Source: Rhodospirillaceae bacterium (GTDB lineage: Bacteria > Pseudomonadota > Alphaproteobacteria > Dongiales > Dongiaceae). Taken from it: a stretch of DNA of 53,669 nucleotides. Positions 42,573-52,829 of this stretch are shown piece by piece (position 1 is the stretch's first letter; every line of letters begins with the position of its first letter). The DNA is taken from assembly GCA_008012315.1 (NCBI GenBank), contig SSEL01000090.1:1-53669 (forward strand), read 5' to 3'. Below the pieces are notes generated by a model that was not told the origin of the DNA, did not search any database, and saw only the letters and a program-made list of their open reading frames with translations. The position numbers and the translations under genes are program-made.

Positions 42573-45299
42573 ATGCCGACTGAAATTGACCCAAAAGCGA
42601 ATCGGATGCTTGGGATCAGCACCGCTTCCTTCATCCTCTGTTTTGCAGTCTGGTCGATCTTTTCGATCATCGGTATCGGCATTAAAGAGCAACTCCACCT
42701 TGATGATACCCAGTTCGGTCTGCTGATCGGCACTCCGATTCTCAGTGGCTCATTGATACGTCTGGTCTTGGGCATCTGGGCGGATCGCTATGGTGGACGC
42801 CTCATCATGACATGGGTGATGCTCACCAGTGCCGTGGCCACCTTCCTGCTTTCCTATGCCACCAGCTATCCGATGATGCTGATCGCGGCCCTAGGGGTTG
42901 GCATTGCCGGTGGCTCGTTCGCGGTCGGGATCGCTTATATTTCTCGTTGGTACCCGAAGGAGCGTCAGGGCACGGCGCTAGGCATCTTTGGCATGGGCAA
43001 TGCCGGCGCCGCCGTCACCAAGCTCCTCGCACCAATGGTGATGGTGGCTTTCGGCTGGACCATGGTAGCGCAGCTTTGGGCCGCGGTTCTGGCGGTCATG
43101 GCCTTTATCTTTTGGGTCAGCACCGAGGATGATCCTGTCCTCAAGGCCCGCCGTGTCGGCAGAGTCCAGGCCCAGTCTCTTGCGCAGCAATTGGCACCAC
43201 TTGCCGATGTTCGTGTCTGGCGCTTCTCGCTCTACTACTTCTTCGTCTTCGGCGGGTTTGTTGCCCTTGCCTTGTGGCTGCCACATTTCTTTGTCGGCAC
43301 CTATCATCTGAATCTCGCCACAGCCGGCATTCTTGGCGCAGCTTATTCGATCCCAGGGAGCCTGTTTCGCGTCTATGGCGGTATGCTTTCCGATAGAGTG
43401 GGTGCACGGCGCGTCATGTATTGGTCGTTCGGGGCTGGTGTCCTCTGCACCTTCCTGCTGTCTTATCCAGCAACCGACTATGTCGTGCACGGCATCAAGG
43501 GCGATATCCAGTTCAGCTATGCGCTTGGCCTGGTGCCCTTCACTATCATCACGTTTGTCCTCGGCTTTTTCATGGCGGTCGGCAAGGCCGCCGTCTATCG
43601 CCATATACCGGCTTATTATCCCGATCATGTCGGCCCGGTCGGCGGCGTCGTCGGTATGATTGGTGGCCTTGGTGGCTTCATCCTGCCGATCGCCTTCGGT
43701 CTGCTCAACGATCTCACCGGCCTCTGGACCAGTTGCTTCATGCTGCTGTTCCTGATCGCCGCCGTCAACCTTGCCTGGATGCATGCCGCGATTCTGCGCA
43801 TGGAGCGCAGTCCGGCAAAATCCGACCAGCGTTATCTCGCCGAATTGCAGCCCGCATCCACCACAAGCGGCGCCGTCCTTGTCGATTGGGATCCCGAAAG
43901 TGAAACCTTCTGGCAGGCGACAGGACGACGAATCGCCAGCCGTAATCTCTGGATTTCGATTCCGGCCTTATTGCTCGCCTTCGCAGTCTGGATGGTCTGG
44001 TCGGTGGTGGTGGTCAACCTCCCCAACATCGGCTTCAAATTTGCGCCAGATGAACTCTTCTGGCTGGCGGCGCTGCCGGGCCTCTCCGGTGCTGTGCTGC
44101 GTGGCTTCTACGCTTTCATGGTGCCAATCTTCGGCGGCCGAACCTGGACCACCTTCTCTACGGCCTCGCTGCTTGTGCCGGCGATCGGCATCGGGCTTGC
44201 CGTGCAGAATCCGGGAACACCTTACAACATCTTCCTGGTCCTGGCTTTGCTCTGCGGCCTTGGCGGCGGCAACTTCGCTTCGTCGATGGCGAATATCAGC
44301 TTCTTCTACCCAAAGGCTCGCAAAGGCCAGGCTTTGGCTCTGAATGCTGGGCTCGGCAATCTCGGCGTCTCAGTCGTGCAGTTCCTCGTGCCGGTAGTTA
44401 TCACCCTCGGTGTCTTCGGTGCGCTGGGTGGCGATCCGCTTACGGCGGTCACGGCCAGCGGCACGCAGCAAATCTGGCTGCAGAATGCCGGTTTCATCTG
44501 GGTGCCGCTGATCGTTGCCGCCACCCTCGCCGCCTGGTTCGGCATGAACGACATTGCCTCGGCCAAGGCCTCCCTCTCAGATCAGGCGGTGATCTTCAAG
44601 CGTAAGCATACCTGGATCCTGTGTTGGCTCTACACCGGTACCTTCGGTTCCTTCATTGGCTATTCGGCGGGCTTCCCGCTGCTCACGAAAGTGCTCTTCC
44701 CGGATATCAACCCCGTTGCCTATGCTTTCCTTGGTCCCCTCGTCGGCGCCGCCAGCCGTTCCTTCACCGGTTGGATGGCCGACCGCTGGGGTGGTGCACG
44801 CGTCACGATCTGGGTCTTCCTGGCGATGATCGCCGCCGTCCTTGGTGTCATCTTCTTCGTCGGCATCAAGGATCAGGCCAACGCCTTCTGGGGCTTCCTT
44901 GGCATGTTCTTGCTGCTCTTCGCGGCGAGCGGCGTCGGCAATTCATCGACCTTCCAGATGATGCCGGCGATCTTCAGCGCCCTCTCGCTGCGCAAGGCCG
45001 CAAACGGGGGAACCGATGCAATTGCCGCCGCACAACGGCAGGCTGCCAAAGAAGGGGCTGCCGTGCTCGGTTTCACCTCCGCAGTTGCTGCCGTCGGTGC
45101 CTTCTTCATCCCGAAGAGCTTTGGTTCCTCGATTGCCCTCACACGCGGTGCCACCGCTGCGCTGACCGGGTTCATCATCTTCTATGTCACCTGCCTCGCT
45201 TTGACCTGGTGGTATTACACCCGCCGCAACGCGGAAGTTTGCCTGACCGGCATGCCGGTCCAGGCCAGCACCACCGCCGCTGCTGCCATTCCCCACTAA
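42573..45299 (+). CDS. narK: fused nitrate/nitrite transporter (NarK1-NarK2)
   Basis: The 908-aa product contains two complete 12-helix MFS modules in one chain. The first (about 1-430) has ILCFAVWSIFSIIGIGIKEQ, LTSAVATFLLSYATSY and the nitrate-signature-like GMGNAGAAVTKLLAP. The second (about 450-900) has AVWMVWSVVVVNLPNIGFKF and NAGLGNLGVSVVQFLVPVV. Type 1 proteins act as proton-nitrate symporters and type 2 as nitrate/nitrite exchangers. Fusions of this kind are known in denitrifiers such as Paracoccus. It is first in the nar operon, 12 nt before narG. Confidence 0.93.
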   Translation: MPTEIDPKANRMLGISTASFILCFAVWSIFSIIGIGIKEQLHLDDTQFGLLIGTPILSGSLIRLVLGIWADRYGGRLIMTWVMLTSAVATFLLSYATSYPMMLIAALGVGIAGGSFAVGIAYISRWYPKERQGTALGIFGMGNAGAAVTKLLAPMVMVAFGWTMVAQLWAAVLAVMAFIFWVSTEDDPVLKARRVGRVQAQSLAQQLAPLADVRVWRFSLYYFFVFGGFVALALWLPHFFVGTYHLNLATAGILGAAYSIPGSLFRVYGGMLSDRVGARRVMYWSFGAGVLCTFLLSYPATDYVVHGIKGDIQFSYALGLVPFTIITFVLGFFMAVGKAAVYRHIPAYYPDHVGPVGGVVGMIGGLGGFILPIAFGLLNDLTGLWTSCFMLLFLIAAVNLAWMHAAILRMERSPAKSDQRYLAELQPASTTSGAVLVDWDPESETFWQATGRRIASRNLWISIPALLLAFAVWMVWSVVVVNLPNIGFKFAPDELFWLAALPGLSGAVLRGFYAFMVPIFGGRTWTTFSTASLLVPAIGIGLAVQNPGTPYNIFLVLALLCGLGGGNFASSMANISFFYPKARKGQALALNAGLGNLGVSVVQFLVPVVITLGVFGALGGDPLTAVTASGTQQIWLQNAGFIWVPLIVAATLAAWFGMNDIASAKASLSDQAVIFKRKHTWILCWLYTGTFGSFIGYSAGFPLLTKVLFPDINPVAYAFLGPLVGAASRSFTGWMADRWGGARVTIWVFLAMIAAVLGVIFFVGIKDQANAFWGFLGMFLLLFAASGVGNSSTFQMMPAIFSALSLRKAANGGTDAIAAAQRQAAKEGAAVLGFTSAVAAVGAFFIPKSFGSSIALTRGATAALTGFIIFYVTCLALTWWYYTRRNAEVCLTGMPVQASTTAAAAIPH

Positions 45300-45311
45300 T
45301 GGAATAGAGAC

Positions 45312-48300
45312 ATGAGTCACTTTCTCGACCGCCTCACTTTCTTCCGCAAGAACGTCGCCACCTTTTCCGACGGCCATGGCGTTGTCACCAATGAGGACCG
45401 CCAATGGGAAGAGAGCTATCGCCAGAGATGGCAGCACGACAAGATCGTGCGTTCGACCCACGGTGTGAATTGCACCGGCTCCTGCAGTTGGAAGATCTAT
45501 GTCAAGGGCGGCATTGTCACCTGGGAAACGCAGCAGACTGACTATCCACGCACGCGGCCCGATATGCCGAACCACGAGCCACGGGGCTGTGCCCGAGGCG
45601 CAAGCTATTCCTGGTACCTCTACAGTGCCAACCGGGTGAAATATCCGCTGATCCGTCGCCGGTTACTCGAGCTGTGGTGGGCCGAGCGCGCCAACAAAGG
45701 CCCGGTCGAGGCCTGGGCCGCCATTGTCGAAGACAAGGCCAAGGCGAAATCCTATAAGCAGATCCGCGGCCTCGGTGGCTTCGTGCGGGCGAAATGGGAC
45801 GAGGTCGAGGAAATCATCGCCGCCGCCAATGTCTATACGACGAAGACGTTTGGTCCCGACCGCATCGCTGGATTTTCGCCGATCCCGGCCATGTCGATGG
45901 TTTCATACGCCGCTGGCAGCCGCTATCTGTCGCTGATCGGCGGCGTCTGCATGAACTTCTATGACTGGTATTGCGACCTGCCGCCATCGAGCCCGCAGAC
46001 CTGGGGCGAGCAGACCGATGTGCCGGAAAGTGCGGATTGGTACAACTCGACCTTCCTGATGCTCTGGGGCTCCAACGTCCCACAGACCCGCACCCCCGAT
46101 GCGCATTTCTATACCGAGGTCCGCTACAAGGGCGCCAAATCCGTCGTCGTCTGCCCGGATTACAGCGAGGCAGCAAAATTTGCCGATCTCTGGCTGCATC
46201 CGAAACAGGGCACCGACGCCGCCCTCGCCATGGCGATGGGCCATGTCATCTTGAAGGAGTTTCACCTTGCGAAGCGCAGCAGCTATTTCGAGGACTATTG
46301 CCGCCGATTTACCGACCTCCCGATGCTGGTCATGCTGGAAAAGCGTGGCAACGCTTATGTGCCGGGTCGTTTCTTGCGTGCCGCTGACCTCCAAGGGGCT
46401 TTGAATCAAAGCAACAATCCAGAATGGAAGACCCTCGCCTTCGACAGCAAGTCGAAAGAGATCGTCGTGCCCAACGGCTCGATCGGGTTTCGCTGGGGTG
46501 AGAGCGGCAAGTGGAACGTCGAAGAGAAGGATGCACGCGGCGGCGAGAAGACCGAACTCCTGCTGTCCCTGGCCGACACACAGCACAGCCTTGCCCCTGT
46601 CGCCTTCCCATATTTCGGCGCCGAGGCGCCGCACTCCTTCAAGACGACCGACCATGCCGAGATCCAGGAGCGGCAGACCCCTGTGCGCGAGATCATGACC
46701 AAAGACGGACCGGTCCTGGTTGCAACCGTCTTCGATCTTCTGGCCGGCAACTATGGCATCGATCGCGGCTTCGGCGGCGGCAATGTCGCCGGGAGCTATG
46801 ATGATAACGCGCCCTATACGCCGGCCTGGGCCGAGACCATCACCGGTGTGCCGCGCGAACAGATCATCACGGTGGCCCGTCAATTTGCCGAGAATGCCGA
46901 CAAGACCCATGGCAAGTCGATGGTCATTCTCGGCGCGGGACTCAATCACTGGTACCACATGGACATGATCTATCGCGGCATCATCAATCTGTTGGTGCTT
47001 TGCGGTTGCGTCGGCCAGTCGGGCGGCGGCTGGTCGCATTATGTCGGCCAGGAAAAGCTGCGACCGCAGACCGGCTGGACAGCGCTTGCCTTCGCGCTGG
47101 ACTGGAACCGGCCGCCGCGCCATATGAACTCCACCTCCTTTTTCTACGCGCATGCCTCGCAGTGGCGTTATGAGAAGCTGGATCCGGAAGAAATTCTTTC
47201 TCCCCTCGCCGATAAAAGCGACCTGCCGCGCAGCTTGATCGATTACAACGTAAAGGCAGAGCGGATGGGCTGGCTGCCATCCGCACCGCAACTCTCCAGC
47301 AATCCACTGCATATCGCCGCAGCGGCCAAGGCGGCCGGCAAGGACGTGGCGACCTATGTCGCCGACAACCTTAAGTCAGGTGCCCTGAAATTCGCCACGG
47401 AAGATCCTGACGCACCCAGCAATCATCCGCGCAATCTCTTCGTCTGGCGTTCGAACCTGCTGGGTGCTTCCGGCAAGGGCCACGAATATTTCCTGAAATA
47501 TCTGCTCGGCACCGATCATGGCCTTCTCGGCAAGGATCTCGGCCATGAAGGTGTTGAGAAGCCGGAGGAAGTTGTCTGGCATGACGAAGCGGCCACCGGC
47601 AAGCTCGACCTGCTGGTGACGCTCGATTTCCGCATGTCCACCACCTGCGTCTATTCGGACATCGTGCTGCCGACCGCCACCTGGTATGAGAAGCACGATC
47701 TCAACACCTCCGACATGCATCCTTTCATCCACCCACTCTCTGCAGCCGTCGATCCCGCCTGGGAATCTCGGACCGATTGGGAGATTTACAAGGGCATTGC
47801 ACGAGCCTTCTCTAAAGTCGTCGAAGGACAGCTCGGGCGCGAAACGGATGTCGTCCTGACGCCGATCCTACACGATACGCCGGGCGAGCTGGCGCAGCCT
47901 TTCGAGGTTGCGGATTGGAAGAAAGGCGAATGCCCGCCAATTCCCGGCAAGACGATGCCCGCGGTCGCCGTAGTCGAGCGTGATTACCCGCAGACCTATG
48001 CCAAATTCACCGCCCTCGGCCCCCTGATGGAGAAGGCCGGCAATGGCGGCAAGGGGATCGGTTGGAAGACCGAACACGAAGTCGATTTCCTGAAGCAGCT
48101 CAATGGCACGGTTACCAAGCCGGGCGCTGCTCTGGGGCAGGCAAAAATCGATAGCGATATCGATGCTGCCGAAGTGATCCTGACCCTTGCACCGGAAACC
48201 AATGGCGAAGTGGCGGTGAAGGCGTGGGAGGCGCTGGGCCACATCACCGGCCGCGACCACACGCACCTGGCACTGGCCCGGGAAGATGACAAGATCCGCT

Positions 48301-49052
48301 TCCGCGACATCCAGTCCCAGCCGCGCAAGATCATTTCCTCGCCGACCTGGAGCGGGCTCGAGAGCGAGCATGTCAGCTATAATGCCTGCTACACCAATGT
48401 GCATGAGCTGATCCCGTGGCGCACCCTGACGGGACGCCAGCAACTCTACCAGGACCATAAATGGATGCGGGCCTTCGGCGAAGGTCTCGCCGTCTACCGC
48501 CCACCGATCGATACCAAGACCATCCGTCCGGTGGAGGGCCGCCTCACCGAGGAGCGTAAATCCGTCGTGCTGAACTTCATCACGCCGCATCAGAAATGGG
48601 GCATCCACAGCACTTATACCGATAACCTCCTGATGCTGACATTATCGCGCGGCGGGCCGATTGTCTGGATCAGCGAAGATGACGCCAAAGCCGCCGGCAT
48701 CGTCGACAACGACTGGATCGAGGCATTCAACAGCAACGGCGCCTTGACTGCCCGCGCCGTCGTCAGCCAGCGCGTCCCGGCCGGCATGTGCATGATGTAT
48801 CACGCCCAGGAGAAAATCGTGAACGTGCCTGGCAGCGAGATCACCGGCAAGCGCGGCGGGATCCATAACTCGGTCACCAGGGTCTGCCCCAAGCCGACCC
48901 ATATGATCGGTGGCTATGCCCACCTTTCCTACGGCTTCAACTACTACGGCACTGTCGGCGCCAATCGCGACGAATTCGTGGTCATCCGCAAGATGGAAAA
49001 CATCGATTGGAAGGATGGCCCACGCGAACAGGTAACAACGGCTGCGGAATAA
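45312..49052 (+). CDS. narG: respiratory nitrate reductase, catalytic subunit NarG
   Basis: The 1246-aa length is the usual one. NarG reduces nitrate at a Mo-bisMGD centre on the cytoplasmic face. The FS0 [4Fe-4S] ligands are His50, Cys54, Cys58 and Cys93 (THGVNCTGSCSW; RGCARGASYSWYLYS). The Mo-pocket region reads YNSTFLMLWGSNVPQTRTPD. No Tat signal is seen, as expected for the membrane-anchored NarG. It stands between narK and narH in a clearly co-transcribed set. Confidence 0.97.
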   Translation: MSHFLDRLTFFRKNVATFSDGHGVVTNEDRQWEESYRQRWQHDKIVRSTHGVNCTGSCSWKIYVKGGIVTWETQQTDYPRTRPDMPNHEPRGCARGASYSWYLYSANRVKYPLIRRRLLELWWAERANKGPVEAWAAIVEDKAKAKSYKQIRGLGGFVRAKWDEVEEIIAAANVYTTKTFGPDRIAGFSPIPAMSMVSYAAGSRYLSLIGGVCMNFYDWYCDLPPSSPQTWGEQTDVPESADWYNSTFLMLWGSNVPQTRTPDAHFYTEVRYKGAKSVVVCPDYSEAAKFADLWLHPKQGTDAALAMAMGHVILKEFHLAKRSSYFEDYCRRFTDLPMLVMLEKRGNAYVPGRFLRAADLQGALNQSNNPEWKTLAFDSKSKEIVVPNGSIGFRWGESGKWNVEEKDARGGEKTELLLSLADTQHSLAPVAFPYFGAEAPHSFKTTDHAEIQERQTPVREIMTKDGPVLVATVFDLLAGNYGIDRGFGGGNVAGSYDDNAPYTPAWAETITGVPREQIITVARQFAENADKTHGKSMVILGAGLNHWYHMDMIYRGIINLLVLCGCVGQSGGGWSHYVGQEKLRPQTGWTALAFALDWNRPPRHMNSTSFFYAHASQWRYEKLDPEEILSPLADKSDLPRSLIDYNVKAERMGWLPSAPQLSSNPLHIAAAAKAAGKDVATYVADNLKSGALKFATEDPDAPSNHPRNLFVWRSNLLGASGKGHEYFLKYLLGTDHGLLGKDLGHEGVEKPEEVVWHDEAATGKLDLLVTLDFRMSTTCVYSDIVLPTATWYEKHDLNTSDMHPFIHPLSAAVDPAWESRTDWEIYKGIARAFSKVVEGQLGRETDVVLTPILHDTPGELAQPFEVADWKKGECPPIPGKTMPAVAVVERDYPQTYAKFTALGPLMEKAGNGGKGIGWKTEHEVDFLKQLNGTVTKPGAALGQAKIDSDIDAAEVILTLAPETNGEVAVKAWEALGHITGRDHTHLALAREDDKIRFRDIQSQPRKIISSPTWSGLESEHVSYNACYTNVHELIPWRTLTGRQQLYQDHKWMRAFGEGLAVYRPPIDTKTIRPVEGRLTEERKSVVLNFITPHQKWGIHSTYTDNLLMLTLSRGGPIVWISEDDAKAAGIVDNDWIEAFNSNGALTARAVVSQRVPAGMCMMYHAQEKIVNVPGSEITGKRGGIHNSVTRVCPKPTHMIGGYAHLSYGFNYYGTVGANRDEFVVIRKMENIDWKDGPREQVTTAAE

Positions 49053-49064
49053 GGAGACGACATC

Positions 49065-50627
49065 ATGAAAATCCGCGCTCAGATCGCTATGGTGCTGAAC
49101 CTCGACAAATGCATTGGCTGTCACACCTGTTCCGTCACCTGCAAGAATGTCTGGACCAGCCGTGACGGCGTCGAATATGCCTGGTTCAATAATGTGGAGA
49201 CCAAGCCCGGGATCGGCTATCCGAAAGATTGGGAGAACCAGAAAAAGTGGAAGGGCGGCTGGGTCCGCCGCAAGAACGGCAAGCTGGAGCCGCGCCTCGG
49301 CGGCAAATTCCGGGTACTTGCCAAGATCTTCATGAATCCCGACCTGCCAGAAATCGACGATTACTACGAACCTTTCACCTATGATTATGCCCATCTGCAG
49401 ACAGCGGCCTTGAGCCAGACGGCGCCGACCGCCCGGCCCCGCTCCGTCATCACCGGCCAGCAGATGGACAAGATCAAATGGGGCCCGAACTGGGAGGAGA
49501 TCCTCGGCGGCGAGTTTTCGAAGCGCGGCCAGGACCAGAATTTCGAAGCGGTCGAGAAAGAAATCTACGGCCAGTTCGAAAACACCTTCATGATGTATTT
49601 GCCGCGGCTCTGCGAGCATTGCCTCAACCCGGCCTGCGTCGCTGCCTGCCCCTCGGGCTCGATCTATAAGCGCGAGGAGGACGGCATTGTCCTGATCGAT
49701 CAGGATAAGTGCCGCGGCTGGCGTATGTGCGTCAGCGCCTGCCCCTATAAGAAGATCTATTACAACTGGGAGAGCGGCAAGGCGGAGAAATGCATCTTCT
49801 GTTATCCGCGCATCGAGGTCGGCCAGCCGACCGTCTGCTCCGAAACCTGTGTAGGGCGTATCCGCTATCTCGGCGTCATGCTTTACGATGCCGACCGCAT
49901 CGAGGAGGCAGCAAGCGCCGTTAATGACAAAGACCTTTACCAGGCGCAGCTCGACATCTTCCTCGATCCGCACGATCCGAAAGTGATCGCGCAGGCCCGG
50001 GCGGATGGCGTGCCGGAGGCCTGGCTGGTCGCAGCGGCCAATTCGCCGGTTTACAAGATGGCGATTGACTGGAAGATTGCTTTCCCACTGCATCCGGAAT
50101 ATCGCACCCTGCCAATGGTCTGGTATGTGCCGCCGCTCTCTCCGATCCAGGCAAAGGCGCAATCGGGCGAGCTCGGCCTGAACGGCGTCATTCCCGATGT
50201 CGGCAAACTGCGCATTCCGCTACGCTATCTTGCCAATCTCTTGACCGCTGGCGATGAGAAGCCGGTCAAGCTGGCCCTGGAACGCCTGCTCGCCATGCGC
50301 GCCTATATGCGAGTGCGCCATGTTGACGGGCTGGAAGCACATGAGGTGCTGGAGCAGGTCGGGCTCGACAAGGCGCTGATCGAGGACATGTACAAGATCC
50401 TGGCGATCGCCAATTACGAAGATCGCTTCGTCATTCCGACGACGCATCGCGAATATGCCGAAAATGCCTTCGACCTCAAGAACTCCTGCGGCTTCAGCTT
50501 CGGCAATGGCTGCTCCAGTGGCTCAAACGAGATCGGCCTGTTCGGCAAGCCGAAACACCAGCATGGCACCAAGGCGTCGGATCCCGTTGCCATGGCCGGG
50601 CGTCTGACGGGTAAATCTGCGGAATAA
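49065..50627 (+). CDS. narH: respiratory nitrate reductase, iron-sulfur subunit NarH
   Basis: The 520-aa electron-transfer subunit carries four Fe-S clusters. Cys motifs visible are NLDKCIGCHTCSVTCKNVW, LCEHCLNPACVAACPSGSI, KCRGWRMCVSACPYKKIYY and KCIFCYPR...CSETCVGR. The Trp in CRGWRMC replaces one Cys, giving the [3Fe-4S] centre typical of NarH. It passes electrons from the NarI haems to NarG. AAGGAGA precedes the ATG; narJ follows after 8 nt. Confidence 0.97.
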   Translation: MKIRAQIAMVLNLDKCIGCHTCSVTCKNVWTSRDGVEYAWFNNVETKPGIGYPKDWENQKKWKGGWVRRKNGKLEPRLGGKFRVLAKIFMNPDLPEIDDYYEPFTYDYAHLQTAALSQTAPTARPRSVITGQQMDKIKWGPNWEEILGGEFSKRGQDQNFEAVEKEIYGQFENTFMMYLPRLCEHCLNPACVAACPSGSIYKREEDGIVLIDQDKCRGWRMCVSACPYKKIYYNWESGKAEKCIFCYPRIEVGQPTVCSETCVGRIRYLGVMLYDADRIEEAASAVNDKDLYQAQLDIFLDPHDPKVIAQARADGVPEAWLVAAANSPVYKMAIDWKIAFPLHPEYRTLPMVWYVPPLSPIQAKAQSGELGLNGVIPDVGKLRIPLRYLANLLTAGDEKPVKLALERLLAMRAYMRVRHVDGLEAHEVLEQVGLDKALIEDMYKILAIANYEDRFVIPTTHREYAENAFDLKNSCGFSFGNGCSSGSNEIGLFGKPKHQHGTKASDPVAMAGRLTGKSAE

Positions 50628-50635
50628 GGAAGAGC

Positions 50636-51298
50636 ATGATGAAGACCTACAAGATATTGTCGGCACTGCTCGGCTATCCCGACGTGGAAACGCTGGCCTA
50701 TGCTGAGGCAATGCCGGAAATCCTGCGGCAAGAAAATCTACTGCCGGCAGAACAGCAGGCAGCGGTCGGTAAGTTCGCAACTACTCTTGCCCGGTACAAC
50801 CTCCTTGACTTGCAAGAACAATATGTAGCGCTGTTTGACCGGAACCGTTCTCTTTCGCTACATCTCTATGAGCATGTCCACGGTGAATCGCGCGATCGTG
50901 GCGAGGCCATGGTGCAGTTGTCCGAGCTCTATCACCTGCATGGACTTGAAATAAGTGCTCGTGAACTGCCGGACTACCTGCCGCTTTTTCTGGAATTCCT
51001 TTCACTCTTGCCAGCCGGGGCTGCCGCCTCGCTGCTGAGTGAGGCGGTCCATGTGGTCGCTGCCTTGCGCGAGAAACTCAGACAGCGTGGCAGTGACTAC
51101 GCCCTGTTGCTGGAAGCGATCGAATCGTTGGCTGCCAAGGCACCTGACGTAGCCGCAGTGGCTGAAGTCCTCAGCACCTTGCAACCCGAAGCGGACGGCC
51201 TCGCCGCGCTTGACCGACAATGGGAAGAAGAAGCAGTCCGCTTCACCGCCGCTCCGCGACCGGACGGAACGGGTGCCGCATCGGCCTGTGGGAGATAA
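50636..51298 (+). CDS. narJ: nitrate reductase assembly chaperone NarJ
   Basis: The 220-aa all-helical TorD-family chaperone starts MMKTYKILSALLGYPD; either ATG is possible. It has the typical LDLQEQYVALFDRNRSLSLHLYEHVHGESRDRG stretch, seen as LQEQYVALFDRNRSLSLHL followed by YEHVHGESRDRG. NarJ binds apo-NarG and helps insertion of the Mo cofactor and FS0. The tail is charged and disordered. Gene order narGHJI is standard. Confidence 0.95.
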   Translation: MMKTYKILSALLGYPDVETLAYAEAMPEILRQENLLPAEQQAAVGKFATTLARYNLLDLQEQYVALFDRNRSLSLHLYEHVHGESRDRGEAMVQLSELYHLHGLEISARELPDYLPLFLEFLSLLPAGAAASLLSEAVHVVAALREKLRQRGSDYALLLEAIESLAAKAPDVAAVAEVLSTLQPEADGLAALDRQWEEEAVRFTAAPRPDGTGAASACGR

Positions 51299-51302
51299 TA
51301 GG

Positions 51303-52010
51303 ATGTTCGACAATATCAATCAGATTCTTTTCGGCCTCTACCCCTACGTGGCGATCAGCGTCTTCCTGGTCGGCAGCGTGGTACGCTTCGATCGGGAGCA
51401 GTATACGTGGCGGTCTGGCTCCAGCCAACTTCTCCGCCGGCGTCTCCTGTTCGTCGGGAGCAACTGCTTTCATATCGGTGTACTGGCGATCCTGGCCGGC
51501 CATTTCGTCGGCCTACTGACGCCGCACGAAATCTACACCGCCATGGGGCTGTCCGTGGAAGCCAAGCAAATGCTGGCAATGATCGCCGGCGGCGTAGCTG
51601 GCCTGCTATGCTTTATTGGTCTGACATTGTTAATTTACCGCCGGCTATCCGACCCGCGCATTCGGTCCACCAGCAGTGCGATGGATATCGCCATTCTGCT
51701 GCTGCTTTATGCGCAACTCATTTTAGGCCTTTCCTCGATCTTCGTCTCCGCACAGCACCTGGACGGCTCGGAAATGCTGAAGCTCGCCGATTGGGCACAA
51801 CGCATCGTCACCTTGCGCAGTGGTGCGGCGGAGCAGATTGCCGATGTCAGCCTTATCTTCAAACTCCACATCTTGCTCGGCCTGACTATCTTCCTCGTCT
51901 TCCCATTCTCTCGCCTCGTACATATCTGGTCCGCGCCGGTTGGCTATATCGGTCGTTCTTACCAGGTCGTGCGGCGGCGCGGCGGCGCGTCCGCTATAAG
52001 GGGGCGCTGA
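51303..52010 (+). CDS. narI: respiratory nitrate reductase, cytochrome b subunit NarI
   Basis: From ATG 51303 the product is 235 aa with five membrane helices. It oxidises quinol and passes electrons via two b haems to NarH. Haem histidines are plausible in FHIGVLAILAGHFVGL and KLHILLGLTIFLVFPFSRLVH. The frame stays open upstream into narJ, but the family start FDNINQILFGLYPYVA fixes it. The stop overlaps the start of the next gene (TGATG). Confidence 0.95.
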   Translation: MFDNINQILFGLYPYVAISVFLVGSVVRFDREQYTWRSGSSQLLRRRLLFVGSNCFHIGVLAILAGHFVGLLTPHEIYTAMGLSVEAKQMLAMIAGGVAGLLCFIGLTLLIYRRLSDPRIRSTSSAMDIAILLLLYAQLILGLSSIFVSAQHLDGSEMLKLADWAQRIVTLRSGAAEQIADVSLIFKLHILLGLTIFLVFPFSRLVHIWSAPVGYIGRSYQVVRRRGGASAIRGR

Positions 52011-52798
52011 TGGAACCGATCCGCGTCAATCAAGCAGAGATCAGCCCCGCAGCAATCGCAGCGGAGATGCAATATCATCCAGCCACTGATCGTGAAAATG
52101 CCTGGCAAGCCGCCGCGACTGCTCTTGTTGTCCGACAGCTATTGTTGCAGGAAGCCGGTCGCTTGGGTTTATCGACCGATGACGAAACGGCCGATCCGTC
52201 GGAAGGAAAGGAAGAAACACTGATCCGTCAGTTGCTCAACCGCGAGATCGTGACCCCTGAGCCGGATGAGGCGACCTGCCATCGCTACTGGCTCGCGAAC
52301 CAGGCGAAGTTCCGCTCTCCCGACCTCTATGAAGCCGCCCATATCCTCTTCGCCGCAGCGGCGGATGACAAGGCCGCACGGGCCACAGCCCGACAGGCGG
52401 CAATGGATACGTTGCAACAGGTCCTCGCCTGGCCTGACTCATTCGCCGCTTTAGCGCAACAGCGTTCCGCCTGCCCATCTGGTGCCAATGGCGGATTACT
52501 AGGTCAACAAAGCCGAGGTGACCTCGTATCGGAGTTTGAAACCTTCATCGTCGCGCTGGAGGAAGGGCAGATTTGTCCCGTGCCTGTTCAGACTCGTTAC
52601 GGCTTCCACGTGCTGCGTCTTGATCGCTTCTGTCGTGGGCAGGTACTCCCCTTCGAAACCGCGAGTCCCATCATTGAGCGGCAACTGCGCGCTCAAACCT
52701 GGCAGCGTGCGGTCAGCCAATATCTCCGCATCCTCGCCGGTCGTGCAGAGATTTCCGGCATCGTCGTAGAAAGTGTCCAGAGTCCGCTAGTGCAATAG
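52010..52798 (+). CDS. parvulin-type peptidyl-prolyl isomerase in nar operon
   Basis: From ATG 52010, overlapping the narI stop, the product is 262 aa. The N-terminal ~120 residues are helical (SurA/NifM-like), with QLLNREIVTPEPDEATCHRY. The parvulin domain follows: AAHILFAA, SFAALAQQRSACPSG, NGGLLGQQSRGDLV, and the late GFHVLRLDRF. There is no signal peptide, so it acts in the cytoplasm. Parvulins occur at the end of nar operons in several Proteobacteria and may help NarG/H folding. Confidence 0.9.
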   Translation: MEPIRVNQAEISPAAIAAEMQYHPATDRENAWQAAATALVVRQLLLQEAGRLGLSTDDETADPSEGKEETLIRQLLNREIVTPEPDEATCHRYWLANQAKFRSPDLYEAAHILFAAAADDKAARATARQAAMDTLQQVLAWPDSFAALAQQRSACPSGANGGLLGQQSRGDLVSEFETFIVALEEGQICPVPVQTRYGFHVLRLDRFCRGQVLPFETASPIIERQLRAQTWQRAVSQYLRILAGRAEISGIVVESVQSPLVQ

Positions 52799-52829
52799 CA
52801 CTGCGACATTCGGATGATTTGAGGTTCAT

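Noticed and set aside
45903..47312. Long leftward open frame (469 codons) inside narG
   Set aside because: It is antisense to a fully conserved narG; such frames are a by-product of high-GC codon use.
48642..50162. Long leftward open frame (506 codons) opposite narG/narH
   Set aside because: It is antisense to conserved cysteine-rich narH and has no family motifs.
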